A stretch of 34,766 nucleotides of DNA from Clostridia bacterium (GCA_017470645.1 JAFUYJ010000023.1:1-34766), one strand, 5' to 3'. Shown: positions 7,847-15,694, counted from the first letter of the stretch. Numbers and translations: made by a program. The notes: generated from the letters alone by a model not told the origin.

Positions 7847-8047
7847 TTAATCTATAAGTTCGCCGCCGAACTCTTGCAGAATAGCTGTTATGCGTGTATC
7901 AAAGATACATGAGTTCAGTGCCTCAACAGCCAGCTGCATTGAATCATGGATAGCATAGATACAGATGTCAGGATACATTTTTGAAAGTCCCTGCTTAGCT
8001 GTGACAAGGCTATCGATATCTTTGAATTTGAAGTGATGCAGACTCAT
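7847..8047 (-). CDS. Small alpha/beta protein, paralogue of the gene at 6967-7197
   Basis: A 66-residue protein with a start preceded by AAGGAGGC. Its order of predicted elements (FKFKD strand, helix to LSKMYP, strands ICIYAIHD and MQLAVEAL, helix TAILQEFGG) matches the gene at 6967-7197. The two share FKFK near the start and FD-x-x-(I/V)-x-x-I-x-x-x-x-GG near the end. It lacks the basic N-terminal ten residues of the other. G+C over 7861-7980 is 44 percent, again far above the neighbourhood. It has its own terminator. Unknown function; a ferredoxin-like fold is an inference from the predicted pattern. Confidence 0.6.
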   Translation of the reverse strand: MSLHHFKFKDIDSLVTAKQGLSKMYPDICIYAIHDSMQLAVEALNSCIFDTRITAILQEFGGELID

Positions 8048-8192
8048 AGATGAATGCCTCCTTAAATAAATTTGTATCTATAATTTACCATAATTTTACA
8101 AAATATTCAATATTTGTACACAAAAAAGTAATAGACTTTTTATAATTACTATGATAAACTAAGCCTATGATAAAAAGAAGGAGCAAAGGCAC

Positions 8193-10226
8193 GTGGAACT
8201 TAAAGGAGAAATTAAGGAGATTATTTTTCAAAATGAAATAAATAGTTATACAATTGCTGTATTGGGTACTGAATTTGAAGAAATAACAGTTGTAGGATAT
8301 CTACCTTTTATAACTTTAGGAGATTCCTTAAAATTAGAAGGCAAATATGTAGAACATCCAGAATATGGAAGGCAATTCAAAATAGAAACGTTTGAAAAAA
8401 TAATGCCTGAAACTTTGGATAGCTTGGAAAGATATCTCGGAAACGGAACAATAAAAGGTGTTGGTCCTGCAACGGCAAAAAGAATTGTAGATTATTTTGG
8501 GGATGAGACATTATATGTTTTAAAATTTGAGCCGGAAAAGCTAGGCAATGTAAAAGGAATTACTAAAAGCAAAGGAATTGAAATAGCAACTCAGTTTAAT
8601 GAAAACTGGGAATTGTGGCAAATTGTAGGATTCTTAGAAAAATTTGGAATAGGTGTTCAAAATGCTAAAAATGTATACAAAGCTTTAGGTGTAAATGCAA
8701 TAGAAGAAATTGAGGCAAATCCATATGTTTTAATAGATGTAGCAAACAATGTCGATTTCAAATTGATAGATAAAATGGCATTAGAAATGGGAGTTGCTTT
8801 AAACAATGAAAAAAGAATAAGAAGTGGTATAAAATATGCATTAATAAGAGCCACATATAATGGACACTGTGCGGTAACAAAAGAAAATCTATATGATTTT
8901 GTTAAAAATTTATTAAATATTGAAGATGAAGACATAGACAATTCAATAATAAATATGAAAGCAAGAAAAGAGCTTTATATAGAGGAAAGAGATGGAAATA
9001 CTTGGGTTTATTTATATTATTATTTTGAAGTTGAGGAGAATGTTGCAGGAAAACTATTAACACTAGATAAAGCAAAGAATATAAAAAAGATTTCCCATTT
9101 AAGTAAAGAAATAAAAGAGATAGAAAAAAAGACAGGTATATTCCTTTCAGAAAAACAAAAAGAAGCCATAGAAGCGGTAAATGCAAACAATGTATGCATA
9201 ATAACAGGAGGACCTGGTACAGGAAAAACAACAATAATTAAAACAATTATTGAATTATATAAAAAGCATAAGAAAAAAGCTGTGTTATGCGCTCCAACAG
9301 GAAGAGCAGCCAAAAGAATGACTGAAACAACAGGCGAAGAGGCAAAAACTTTGCATAGACTTTTAGAGATAGGAAAAATAGAAGACGAAGGTGGTTATGA
9401 AAATATAGATGTTCAAATTGCACCATTAGATGCTGATGTAGTAATTATTGATGAAATGTCTATGGTTGATATATTTTTAATGAATTACCTAGTTAAAGCT
9501 TTGTATCAAGGTACAAAGTTAATCTTGGTAGGAGACGTGGATCAGCTTCCATCAGTTGGACCAGGAAATGTATTAGAAGATTTGATAAACTCAGAAAAAA
9601 TCACAACTATTACATTAAATAAAATCTTTAGACAAGCAGCAAAAAGTAAAATAATACTTAACTCTCATAGAATAAACAATGGTGAAACATTTCTAAAAAA
9701 AGAGGAGTTCGAAGAAGAGTTAAATGAAGATTTTTATTTTGTAAAAGAAACAAATCAAGAGAGAATACTAGAACAAGTAATATCGCTATGTAGTGGTAGA
9801 TTAAGCAAAATAGGAGATTATGACTTCTTTAAAAACATTCAGGTAATTACTCCAACAAAAAAAGGTTTATTAGGAACCAAAGACCTAAACAGAGCATTAC
9901 AAGAAAAAATGAATCCAAAGAGTGAGAAAAAAGCAGAGAAAAATGTTTTAGGAACAATATTTAGAGTTGGCGATAAAGTAATGCAGATTAAAAATAATTA
10001 TGATATTTATTGGGAGAAAAAAGGCAAATATACTGAAAGTGGAATTTCAGAAAATGGTACAGGAGTTTTCAATGGAGAACTAGGAATAATTGAAAAAATA
10101 GATGATTTGGAAAAACAAATAAAGGTAAAATTTGATGATGATAAAATTGTATGGTATCAATATGCTGAGTTAGAACAGCTTGAGCATGCATATGCAATAA
10201 CAGTTCACAAAGCTCAACGGAAGTGA
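8193..10226 (+). CDS. recD2: RecD2-like ATP-dependent DNA helicase, main part (frameshifted before its end)
   Basis: RecD2 is a 5'-3' superfamily 1B helicase involved in replication-fork and repair work in bacteria without RecBCD. The 677-residue frame begins at a GTG after AAGGAG. It holds an N-terminal OB-like part, helix-hairpin-helix segments (GTIKGVGPATAKRIVDYFG), Walker A GGPGTGKTT near residue 339, Walker B VVIIDEMSMVD, motif III LILVGDVDQLPSVGPGNVL and FRQA. It stops at ITVHKAQRK, exactly inside motif V, where RecD2 proteins read HK(A/S)QGSEF. One extra base at 10218 (C of a CGG codon) causes the shift; without it the frame continues as GSEFDVVIIP into the ORF at 10219-10440. Either a mutation, a sequencing error or a recoding site. 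Confidence 0.88.
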   Translation: MELKGEIKEIIFQNEINSYTIAVLGTEFEEITVVGYLPFITLGDSLKLEGKYVEHPEYGRQFKIETFEKIMPETLDSLERYLGNGTIKGVGPATAKRIVDYFGDETLYVLKFEPEKLGNVKGITKSKGIEIATQFNENWELWQIVGFLEKFGIGVQNAKNVYKALGVNAIEEIEANPYVLIDVANNVDFKLIDKMALEMGVALNNEKRIRSGIKYALIRATYNGHCAVTKENLYDFVKNLLNIEDEDIDNSIINMKARKELYIEERDGNTWVYLYYYFEVEENVAGKLLTLDKAKNIKKISHLSKEIKEIEKKTGIFLSEKQKEAIEAVNANNVCIITGGPGTGKTTIIKTIIELYKKHKKKAVLCAPTGRAAKRMTETTGEEAKTLHRLLEIGKIEDEGGYENIDVQIAPLDADVVIIDEMSMVDIFLMNYLVKALYQGTKLILVGDVDQLPSVGPGNVLEDLINSEKITTITLNKIFRQAAKSKIILNSHRINNGETFLKKEEFEEELNEDFYFVKETNQERILEQVISLCSGRLSKIGDYDFFKNIQVITPTKKGLLGTKDLNRALQEKMNPKSEKKAEKNVLGTIFRVGDKVMQIKNNYDIYWEKKGKYTESGISENGTGVFNGELGIIEKIDDLEKQIKVKFDDDKIVWYQYAELEQLEHAYAITVHKAQRK

Positions 10227-10440
10227 ATTTGATGTGGTAATAATACCAATTTCACCATCAGCACCAATGTTATTAACAAGGAATCTATTGTATACAGGTA
10301 TGACAAGGGCAAAGAAAATGCTGATAATGGTTGGATATCCGAGCGTTATAGAATTTATGATAGGTAATACAGACTGTAAAAAAAGGAATACAGGCTTAGA
10401 ATACAAAATGAAAAATTGGGAAAAAGATAGATTTTTCTAA
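10219..10440 (+). pseudogene. recD2: C-terminal part of recD2 in the shifted frame
   Basis: Read from 10219 this frame gives GSEFDVVIIPISPSAPMLLTRN followed by LLYTGMTRAKKMLIMVG, which are motifs V and VI of RecD2, and runs to a stop at 10440. It has no ribosome site of its own, and the motif VI arginine needed for ATP hydrolysis lies here, so the upstream part alone should be inactive. Apart from the one extra base the frame is intact for 74 codons, so the lesion is recent, an error, or functional frameshifting. Confidence 0.85.
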
Positions 10441-10480
10441 TAATTTGGATTGAAGTTATGTAGAAAAAAATTGAATAGGG

Positions 10481-10521
10481 GGCAGAAATAATTTGAAATA
10501 ATAGATTATTTCTGCCTTTTA
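10481..10521 (+). terminator. Intrinsic terminator after recD2
   Basis: GGCAGAAATAAT (10481-10492) pairs perfectly with ATTATTTCTGCC (10505-10516) around a 12-base loop, followed by TTTTAATTT. Confidence 0.8.
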
Positions 10522-10569
10522 ATTTAAGTATAAAGATTTAAATTAAATTTTTATAGAAGGAGGTTTCAA

Positions 10570-11229
10570 ATGGATGTTTTAGAAAAAGTTTTAAATTTAA
10601 TTTATCCACCAGTTTGTGGATTTTGCAACGATATAAATGAAAAATTTTTGTGCACAAAGTGTGAAAGAAAATTCAACGAATTAAAAATTAGCAACGTAGA
10701 GTATTATCAAAATGTTCCAGTATATTTTGATGAACATTATTACTTTTTAAAATATGAAAATGAAGTAAGAGATTTTATTATACAATATAAATTTCAAGAA
10801 AAATCGTATTTGTATAAATCCTTTGCTAAGCTTATTGCAGAAGATGATATATTTAAAAATGAATTTATAAAAAAATACGATTGTGTCATAAGTGTTCCAA
10901 TACATAAAAAAAGATATAAAACTCGAGGATATAACCAAAGTAAATTGATTGCTAAAGAAGTTGCAAAATTAAGTGATAAAAAGTATTATGATAATGTAAT
11001 TATTAAAAACAAAAACATTGTTGCACAAAGCACTTTAGATGTACTAGGAAGAGTGTCAAATATTAAAGGAGCATTTTCGGAGGGAACTAACGCTAATCTA
11101 GTAAAAGGGCAGAACGTTATAGTTTTCGATGATATTTTTACCACTGGCTCTACTGTTAACGAGTGTGCTAAAGTCCTAAAAGAAATAGGAGCAAGTTACG
11201 TGGGAATAGCAACTTTAGCTAAGGATTAA
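10570..11229 (+). CDS. comFC: ComF family protein (phosphoribosyltransferase domain)
   Basis: ComFC proteins take part in DNA uptake in competent bacteria, and in others have a less clear role in DNA handling. At 219 residues it has the usual length. The N-terminus has a zinc-binding block (YPPVCGFCNDINEKFLCTKC, residues 13-32, two CxxC pairs) and the C-terminus a type I phosphoribosyltransferase fold with the PRPP loop VIVFDDIFTTGSTVNEC near residue 181. The middle motif VPIHKKRYKTRGYNQS is also typical. The start follows AGGAGG with ideal spacing. It stands after the recD2 terminator and before thymidine kinase, a set all linked to DNA or nucleotide handling. No other competence gene is in the window. 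Confidence 0.9.
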   Translation: MDVLEKVLNLIYPPVCGFCNDINEKFLCTKCERKFNELKISNVEYYQNVPVYFDEHYYFLKYENEVRDFIIQYKFQEKSYLYKSFAKLIAEDDIFKNEFIKKYDCVISVPIHKKRYKTRGYNQSKLIAKEVAKLSDKKYYDNVIIKNKNIVAQSTLDVLGRVSNIKGAFSEGTNANLVKGQNVIVFDDIFTTGSTVNECAKVLKEIGASYVGIATLAKD

Positions 11230-11257
11230 AATTCTTCAAAAAAAATTCGACAAAATA

Positions 11258-11286
11258 TTGCAATAAAATACACCTACTGTTATAAT
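11258..11286 (+). promoter_or_regulatory. Promoter of the thymidine kinase gene
   Basis: TTGCAA (11258-11263) and TATAAT (11281-11286) with a 17-base spacer. The start site would be near 11293, too close to the ATG at 11296 but well placed for the ATG at 11335. Confidence 0.7.
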
Positions 11287-11334
11287 AAAAATTGAATGCA
11301 AAATATTTTTTTACAAAGGGGAAAAAGGAATAAA

Positions 11335-11892
11335 ATGGGAGATATAAATGTATATACAGGACCTATGAAATGTGGAAAAAGCCACGTTATATTACAAGAA
11401 GCAAAAAGACAATTAATTGCAGGCAAAACAATACAAATTTTTAAGCCTGGTATAGATACAAGATTTTCAAAAGATTATGTTCAAGATAGAAATGGGAATA
11501 AATTAAAAGCTGTAAACATAGATAGTATAGATGAAATAAAAGACTATGATGCAGATGTTTATATAATAGATGAATTTCAATTTCTAAATGGAGACGTTAA
11601 AGTAATAGAAGACTTAGCGCAAGAAGGTAAAAAGTTTTTTATAGCAGGTTTAAATCTAACAGCAGAGAAAAAACCTTTTGGAAAAATGGGAGACTTGTTA
11701 TGTGTATCAGACCATGTAACAACAATGACATCAATTTGTGACATTTGCAAAAGAGATAATGCAATTTTTAGTTTCTACAAAGGTGATACAAAATCAGGAG
11801 ACATTGAAATAGGCGATTCAGATTATATACCAGTATGTAGAGAATGCTATAATGAAATGGTAAAAAAATATAAGGATGTAAAAGTAAAATAG
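11335..11892 (+). CDS. tdk: Thymidine kinase (type II)
   Basis: Salvage enzyme that phosphorylates thymidine to dTMP with ATP. The protein starting at 11335 (185 residues) has the P-loop GPMKCGKS at residues 9-16, the Walker B-like DEFQFLNG near residue 79, and the zinc site formed by CDIC and CREC in the C-terminal third with the lasso loop FSFYKGD between them. The ATG at 11335 has GGGGAAAAAGGA upstream and agrees with the promoter position; an ATG 39 bases earlier lies almost at the transcription start and adds residues that the family lacks. The nucleotide-salvage role fits its place after comFC. Confidence 0.9.
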   Translation: MGDINVYTGPMKCGKSHVILQEAKRQLIAGKTIQIFKPGIDTRFSKDYVQDRNGNKLKAVNIDSIDEIKDYDADVYIIDEFQFLNGDVKVIEDLAQEGKKFFIAGLNLTAEKKPFGKMGDLLCVSDHVTTMTSICDICKRDNAIFSFYKGDTKSGDIEIGDSDYIPVCRECYNEMVKKYKDVKVK

Positions 11893-11932
11893 CCAAAATA
11901 ATTATGGTAAAGAAAGGAATGGTGAGCATAAT

Positions 11933-12823
11933 ATGAAAAAGTATTTAAAAATATTTTCCAAAATTGCTCTGACATTTTGTTTAATGGTGTGTATGTGTGT
12001 ATCAATTTCGGGTGGACACAGAACACATGCAGATAGTGGATACGATACAAGTTACAGTTCAAGTTCGTCGTCATCATCAAGCGATTGGGGATCATCATCA
12101 AGTAGCAGTTGGAGTTCTTCAGATTATAGCTACTCAAGTGGCTCAGGCGGAGGAGGTTCTTCTGTTGTAGGAGTTATAATTTGGATAATTATTATACTAA
12201 TTATTATTTATTTCAAATCAAGAAGCGGAAGCGGAAGCACGACACCTTCAATTGCAAAATTACAATCAAATCAAGAAGCAATTAGAAAAATTAAAGATGT
12301 TATACCAGGATTTGATGAAAACAAATTCATGGAAGATGGATACAATATTTATTTAGCTGTACAAGATGCATGGATGAATTTTGATTTAGAAAAAGTTCAT
12401 AATAGTATTACAGACGAATTATTCAATCAATATGAATCTCAACTTTCAAGCATGGAAATTAAAGGTGAACAAAACATAATGAACGGATTCAAGTTGAGAG
12501 ATAAAGCAATTAGAAATTGTGTAGTTCAAAATGATAACCTAGAAGTAACAACAAGATACATTGTAGAGTTCTACGATTACATTGTAAATAAGGAGACTGG
12601 AGCAGTGTTAAGAGGAACTAAGTCAAGAAAAGTAAGACAGACATATGACATTACATTTGTAATGAAAGCAAATGAAGAAAAAATAGATAAATGTCCAAAC
12701 TGTGGAGCACCAGTTGAGGTAAATGCATCAGGAGTTTGTCCATACTGTGGTTCAAAAATTGTAGGTGAAAATACAGAATGGGTAATGTCTAAAAAATTAA
12801 GTGTATCACAAACTTGGTTATAA
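11933..12823 (+). CDS. TIM44-like domain membrane protein with C-terminal zinc ribbon
   Basis: A 296-residue protein with an N-terminal signal sequence (residues 1-34, ending near THADSG), a low-complexity Ser/Gly-rich stretch (about 38-80), one membrane helix (VVGVIIWIIIILIIIYF), and then a cytosolic-type domain beginning IAKLQSNQEAIRKIKDVIPGFDENKFM that has the TIM44-like pattern, an NTF2-like fold seen in mitochondrial import and in bacterial membrane proteins. The C-terminus has a zinc ribbon, CPNCGAPVEVNASGVCPYCG. In bacteria the role of this family is unknown. The start follows AAAGGAATGG. A related protein without signal or membrane helix follows directly, so the pair may form an anchored and a soluble partner (inference). 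Confidence 0.75.
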   Translation: MKKYLKIFSKIALTFCLMVCMCVSISGGHRTHADSGYDTSYSSSSSSSSSDWGSSSSSSWSSSDYSYSSGSGGGGSSVVGVIIWIIIILIIIYFKSRSGSGSTTPSIAKLQSNQEAIRKIKDVIPGFDENKFMEDGYNIYLAVQDAWMNFDLEKVHNSITDELFNQYESQLSSMEIKGEQNIMNGFKLRDKAIRNCVVQNDNLEVTTRYIVEFYDYIVNKETGAVLRGTKSRKVRQTYDITFVMKANEEKIDKCPNCGAPVEVNASGVCPYCGSKIVGENTEWVMSKKLSVSQTWL

Positions 12824-12828
12824 AAATT

Positions 12829-12854
12829 AAGAGGCAAAATATTGCCTCTTTTTT
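12829..12854 (+). terminator. Intrinsic terminator after the TIM44-like gene
   Basis: AAGAGGCAA (12829-12837) pairs with TTGCCTCTT (12842-12850) around AATA, followed by TTTT. It begins 6 bases after the stop. Confidence 0.85.
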
Positions 12855-12858
12855 ATTA

Positions 12859-12887
12859 TTGTGATATTCTATAAACAATAATAAAAT
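12859..12887 (+). promoter_or_regulatory. Promoter of the second TIM44-like gene
   Basis: TTGTGA (12859-12864) and TAAAAT (12882-12887) with a 17-base spacer, directly after the preceding terminator. Both boxes deviate from the consensus by one or two bases. Confidence 0.45.
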
Positions 12888-12921
12888 GTGCATATTGAAA
12901 ATTGGAAAGGAAGTATGAATT

Positions 12922-13467
12922 ATGAGTGAAGTATTGGATAATTTAATTAGAGAAGATAGTAGCTTTTCAGAAGCAAAATTTAGATCAAAAGTTGATAATG
13001 TTTTTATTAAATTATACACAGGGGTTATGAAGCAAGATTTAGAAAACATTCGTCACTTCTTATCAGATGATGTTTATGAAAAGTATAATGAAAAAATAAA
13101 AAATGCAATAGCAGCGAATCAAATTCAAATTTATGATGAATTAAATGTTTCAGATACAAATATTGTAAAGATTGAGGAATTTGAAGATAGATTTGAAATT
13201 ACAGTTAGTTTGTTAACTAAGTACTTGGATTATAGAATATCAAAGGATACAAGAAAGTATATTTCTGGAAATAGGGATGTACGAACTGAAAAAAGAGTAA
13301 TGTTGAAATTTTCAAAAATAAAAAATGCAAAAGCACTTGGAAATGCTCGTAAATGTACAGGATGTGGGGCTAATATAGACCTAAATAAGAATGGGGTTTG
13401 TGAGTATTGTGGTAGTGTGTATGTTTTAAGAGATTATGATTGGGTGTTAGAGGAAATTGATGATTAG
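12922..13467 (+). CDS. Soluble TIM44-like protein with C-terminal zinc ribbon
   Basis: A 181-residue paralogue of the preceding gene without signal or membrane helix. The N-terminal 130 residues (FRSKVDNVFIKLYTGVMKQDLE onward) match its TIM44-like region in layout, including YDELNVSDTNIVKIEEFEDRFEITV and LDYRISKDT, which align with the conserved Y(I)VEFYDYIVNKETGA strand pair. The C-terminus has CTGCGANIDLNKNGVCEYCG, again a zinc ribbon with the same spacing of its two CxxC pairs, and both genes end close to a (D/T)EWV or DYDWVL block. The start follows GGAAAGGAAG. Function is unknown; the shared ribbon suggests a shared target. Confidence 0.65.
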   Translation: MSEVLDNLIREDSSFSEAKFRSKVDNVFIKLYTGVMKQDLENIRHFLSDDVYEKYNEKIKNAIAANQIQIYDELNVSDTNIVKIEEFEDRFEITVSLLTKYLDYRISKDTRKYISGNRDVRTEKRVMLKFSKIKNAKALGNARKCTGCGANIDLNKNGVCEYCGSVYVLRDYDWVLEEIDD

Positions 13468-13485
13468 GTGAATGGAGTTAGAAAT

Positions 13486-13809
13486 ATGAAAAAAGCACTT
13501 CTGAAACTTTTTATGTTAATTGCTTTATTATTGACTGTTGCAGTAAATAGTCGATGTTTTGCAATTACTAAATCTAGGGAACAAAGCGCAAAAGAATTAT
13601 ATGAAGATTTTAATACTATTACTATAGATGAGAATACAAGTAAAAATAAAAATACTGAAAGAGTAGAAATGCCAGAAGTTCCTGGTGTGACTGATTCAAA
13701 AGATATAGGAGTGAATGAAACGCTTGAAAATACTTTGAAAAATATGAGAATTGTTGGTATGTTTGTGGTTTTTATGATATTTCAAATCGGAAAAATGTTT
13801 ATATTGTAG
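13486..13809 (+). CDS. Small membrane or secreted protein, unknown function
   Basis: Starting at 13486 (MKKALLKLFMLIALLL) the protein has 107 residues, an N-terminal signal or anchor helix that may be cleaved near NSRCFA, an acidic, Asn/Thr-rich middle, and a second hydrophobic stretch at the very end (MRIVGMFVVFMIFQIGKMF). The GTG at 13468 directly after the preceding stop is an alternative start, but the ATG has TGGAG upstream and leads straight into the signal. It is likely co-transcribed with the TIM44-like gene. I recognise no family. Confidence 0.5.
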   Translation: MKKALLKLFMLIALLLTVAVNSRCFAITKSREQSAKELYEDFNTITIDENTSKNKNTERVEMPEVPGVTDSKDIGVNETLENTLKNMRIVGMFVVFMIFQIGKMFIL

Positions 13810-13828
13810 TTAGTAATAAGGAAAAGTC

Positions 13829-13900
13829 ATGAATGCAACAGGTGTTGTAAGAAAAATAGATGATTTAGGAAGAGTAGTAATTCCAAAAAAAATAAAAAAC
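13829..13900 (+). pseudogene. Truncated spoVT/AbrB N-terminal fragment
   Basis: From the ATG at 13829 the DNA encodes MNATGVVRKIDDLGRVVIPK followed by KIKNL, which matches the first 25 residues of the intact spoVT at 16848-17402 (MKATGVVRRIDDLGRVVIPK, then EIRKTL), and the two also agree closely in DNA. The match ends where the ribosome site of the Nudix-PurZ gene begins. The AbrB-type DNA-binding fold needs about 45 residues, so the fragment cannot fold on its own. It is best read as a remnant of a duplication or insertion. Confidence 0.75.
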
Positions 13901-13916
13901 TTAAGGAGGTCTAACT

Positions 13917-15449
13917 ATGGAAACAACATTATGTTTATTGAAAAAAGAAAATTCTATTTTGCTAGCAATGAAAAAAAGAGGATTTGGTGCAGGAAAATAT
14001 AATGGTGTTGGAGGAAAGATAGAAAAGAATGAAACACCGGAACAAGCAATGATTCGTGAAACTCAAGAAGAAATTTCGGTAACTCCAATAAAATATGAAA
14101 AAGTTGGAGTTATGAATTTTGATGAATATTATAAAGGAAATAAAGAAAATATAACATTTCATTTATATTTGGTTTATGAATGGGAAGGAACTCCTACAGA
14201 AAGTGAAGAAATGAATCCAAAGTGGTTTGATATAAGTGAAATACCATATGATCAAATGCTTCCGGATGATAAGTATTGGCTTCCTTTAGTACTAGAAGGG
14301 AAAAAACTGAAAGCATATTTTGAGTTTGATGAAGAATGGAATTTGTTATCTAAAAAAATTGAAGATTTAAATAAAAATGTAACTGTGGTTATAGATGGTC
14401 AAGCTGGTAGTTGTGGAAAAGGAAAAATATGTGGATATCTTGCTAAAAAAGACAATTTCCAGATGGCAGTAAATAGCTGGTCTAGTAATGCAGGACATTC
14501 TTTTGTAGATGAAAGTGGAAATAAAATAGTTGTCAGTCATGTTCCAATGGGAATGATTAATGAAAATTGTAAACTTATCATAAATGCAGGAGCAATTATT
14601 ACTCCTGAAATATTGAAGGATGAAATTGAAAAGTATAAAGATATTATTGGAGAAAGAAAAATTTACATACATCCAAGGGCTATGATTATTCAGGAAAAAC
14701 ATAGAGAGATAGAAAAAAGTCAAATAAAGAGCGGTTCTACATTTAAAGGCTGTGGTGCTGCATTTTGCGATAAAATAATGAGAAAACCAGATGTAATACT
14801 TGCAAAAGATTATTTTGAAAAAGTTGATGAAGGGGTTAAGAATAAAATTGAAATAATTGATACAGCTTATTTAATAAATAAAACAACTGATGATATTTTA
14901 ATAGAAGGTGCTCAAGGTCAAGATTTAGATTTAAATTATGGATTAGATTATCCAAATGTAACAAGTAGAATGTGTAGCGCTAGCCAACTGATTGCTGATG
15001 CTGGATGTAGTCCATATAAAGTTAAAGATATTTATATGATAATAAGACCATATCCAATTAGAATTAGTAATAAAACAAATATTGGCGAAGACATATATAG
15101 CGGTGATTATTTTGGAAGCAAAGAAATTTCGTGGGAGGAAGTTGCTAAAAGATGTAATTGTCCAGAAGAAATTAAAGAATATACAACTGTTACTAAAAAG
15201 GTTCGTCGTGTATTTGAAATGAACTGGGAAAGATTAAAATATAATGTAATGATTAATCAGCCAACACAAATTGTATTGAATTTTGCACAATATATAGATT
15301 GGAAAGCATATAAGTGTAGAAATTATAATAAATTACCATCCACTGTAAAAGACTTTATTAAAAGAATTGAAATAGAAACTAATGTACCAGTTACAATAAT
15401 TGGAACAGGAGAAGGTAATGAAGATATAATTGATATTAGAAATGTTTAA
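13917..15449 (+). CDS. Fusion of MTH1-like Nudix hydrolase and PurZ-like adenylosuccinate synthetase
   Basis: 510 residues, start after AAGGAGG. Residues 1-150 are a Nudix domain: box G33-x5-E39-x7-R47-E48-x2-E51-E52, plus N29 and D117-D118, which match the purine-recognition residues N33, D119 and D120 of human MTH1, as do MKKRGFGAGKYNG and the PDDKYW block. Residues 155-510 are a short adenylosuccinate synthetase: P-loop GQAGSCGKGK (161-170), NAGHS with catalytic His194, GSTFKGCGAA, EGAQG (330-334), TTVTKKVRRV (423-432). The catalytic Asp13 of PurA (GDEGKG) is Ser165 here (GSCGKG), as I recall from phage PurZ (GSTGKG), which joins aspartate to dGMP. The Nudix part could supply dGMP from dGTP, as MazZ does for PurZ. 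Substrates are inference. It may instead act on oxidised or other purine nucleotides. Confidence 0.8.
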   Translation: METTLCLLKKENSILLAMKKRGFGAGKYNGVGGKIEKNETPEQAMIRETQEEISVTPIKYEKVGVMNFDEYYKGNKENITFHLYLVYEWEGTPTESEEMNPKWFDISEIPYDQMLPDDKYWLPLVLEGKKLKAYFEFDEEWNLLSKKIEDLNKNVTVVIDGQAGSCGKGKICGYLAKKDNFQMAVNSWSSNAGHSFVDESGNKIVVSHVPMGMINENCKLIINAGAIITPEILKDEIEKYKDIIGERKIYIHPRAMIIQEKHREIEKSQIKSGSTFKGCGAAFCDKIMRKPDVILAKDYFEKVDEGVKNKIEIIDTAYLINKTTDDILIEGAQGQDLDLNYGLDYPNVTSRMCSASQLIADAGCSPYKVKDIYMIIRPYPIRISNKTNIGEDIYSGDYFGSKEISWEEVAKRCNCPEEIKEYTTVTKKVRRVFEMNWERLKYNVMINQPTQIVLNFAQYIDWKAYKCRNYNKLPSTVKDFIKRIEIETNVPVTIIGTGEGNEDIIDIRNV

Positions 15450-15456
15450 ATATTTC

Positions 15457-15485
15457 TTTAAAAAGATGTCAAAATATGGTATAAT
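15457..15485 (+). promoter_or_regulatory. Extended minus-10 promoter of the ORF6N gene
   Basis: TGGTATAAT (15477-15485) is an extended minus-10 element with a perfect TATAAT; the minus-35 (TTTAAA at 15457-15462, 17-base spacer) is weak. It gives a leader of about 255 bases, which holds an attenuator-like hairpin and three palindromes. Confidence 0.55.
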
Positions 15486-15538
15486 GTAACCAATAGTTCA
15501 AATATATTAATAAAAATGTAGGATAATGATAATAAATG

Positions 15539-15585
15539 AAGCAAGAACTAAATTTCAAATATGGAAGGAGGGGCTTGCTTTTTTT
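15539..15585 (+). terminator. Possible attenuator in the leader of the ORF6N gene
   Basis: AAGCAAG (15539-15545) pairs with CTTGCTT (15574-15580) and a run of T follows at once. The loop of 28 bases contains a free AAGGAGGGG. A weak ORF starting at 15536 would be translated across the left arm, so the layout could be an attenuator. The stem is only 7 pairs. Confidence 0.35.
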
Positions 15586-15604
15586 GCATGCAAATTTTAA
15601 TATG

Positions 15605-15623
15605 TGGTCGCAATTTGCGACCA
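15605..15623. repeat. Palindrome copy 1 (GGTCGCAATTTGCGACC)
   Basis: TGGTCGCAA and TTGCGACCA are perfect reverse complements around one T. The core is the exact reverse complement of the one at 15991-16015 inside the ORF6N gene. Confidence 0.8.
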
Positions 15624-15640
15624 GTTCGAATATAAAAAAC

Positions 15641-15671
15641 AACTTGAGGTCATAATTTGTGACCTCAAGTT
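15641..15671. repeat. Palindrome copy 2 (GGTCATAATTTGTGACC core)
   Basis: AACTTGAGGTCA (15641-15652) pairs perfectly with TGACCTCAAGTT (15660-15671). The core differs from copy 1 at three bases that keep pairing (one G-C pair became A-T, one C-G became T-G), so the symmetry itself has been kept. Confidence 0.7.
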
Positions 15672-15694
15672 TAGAAAAGTAATAAAAAGGTTTG

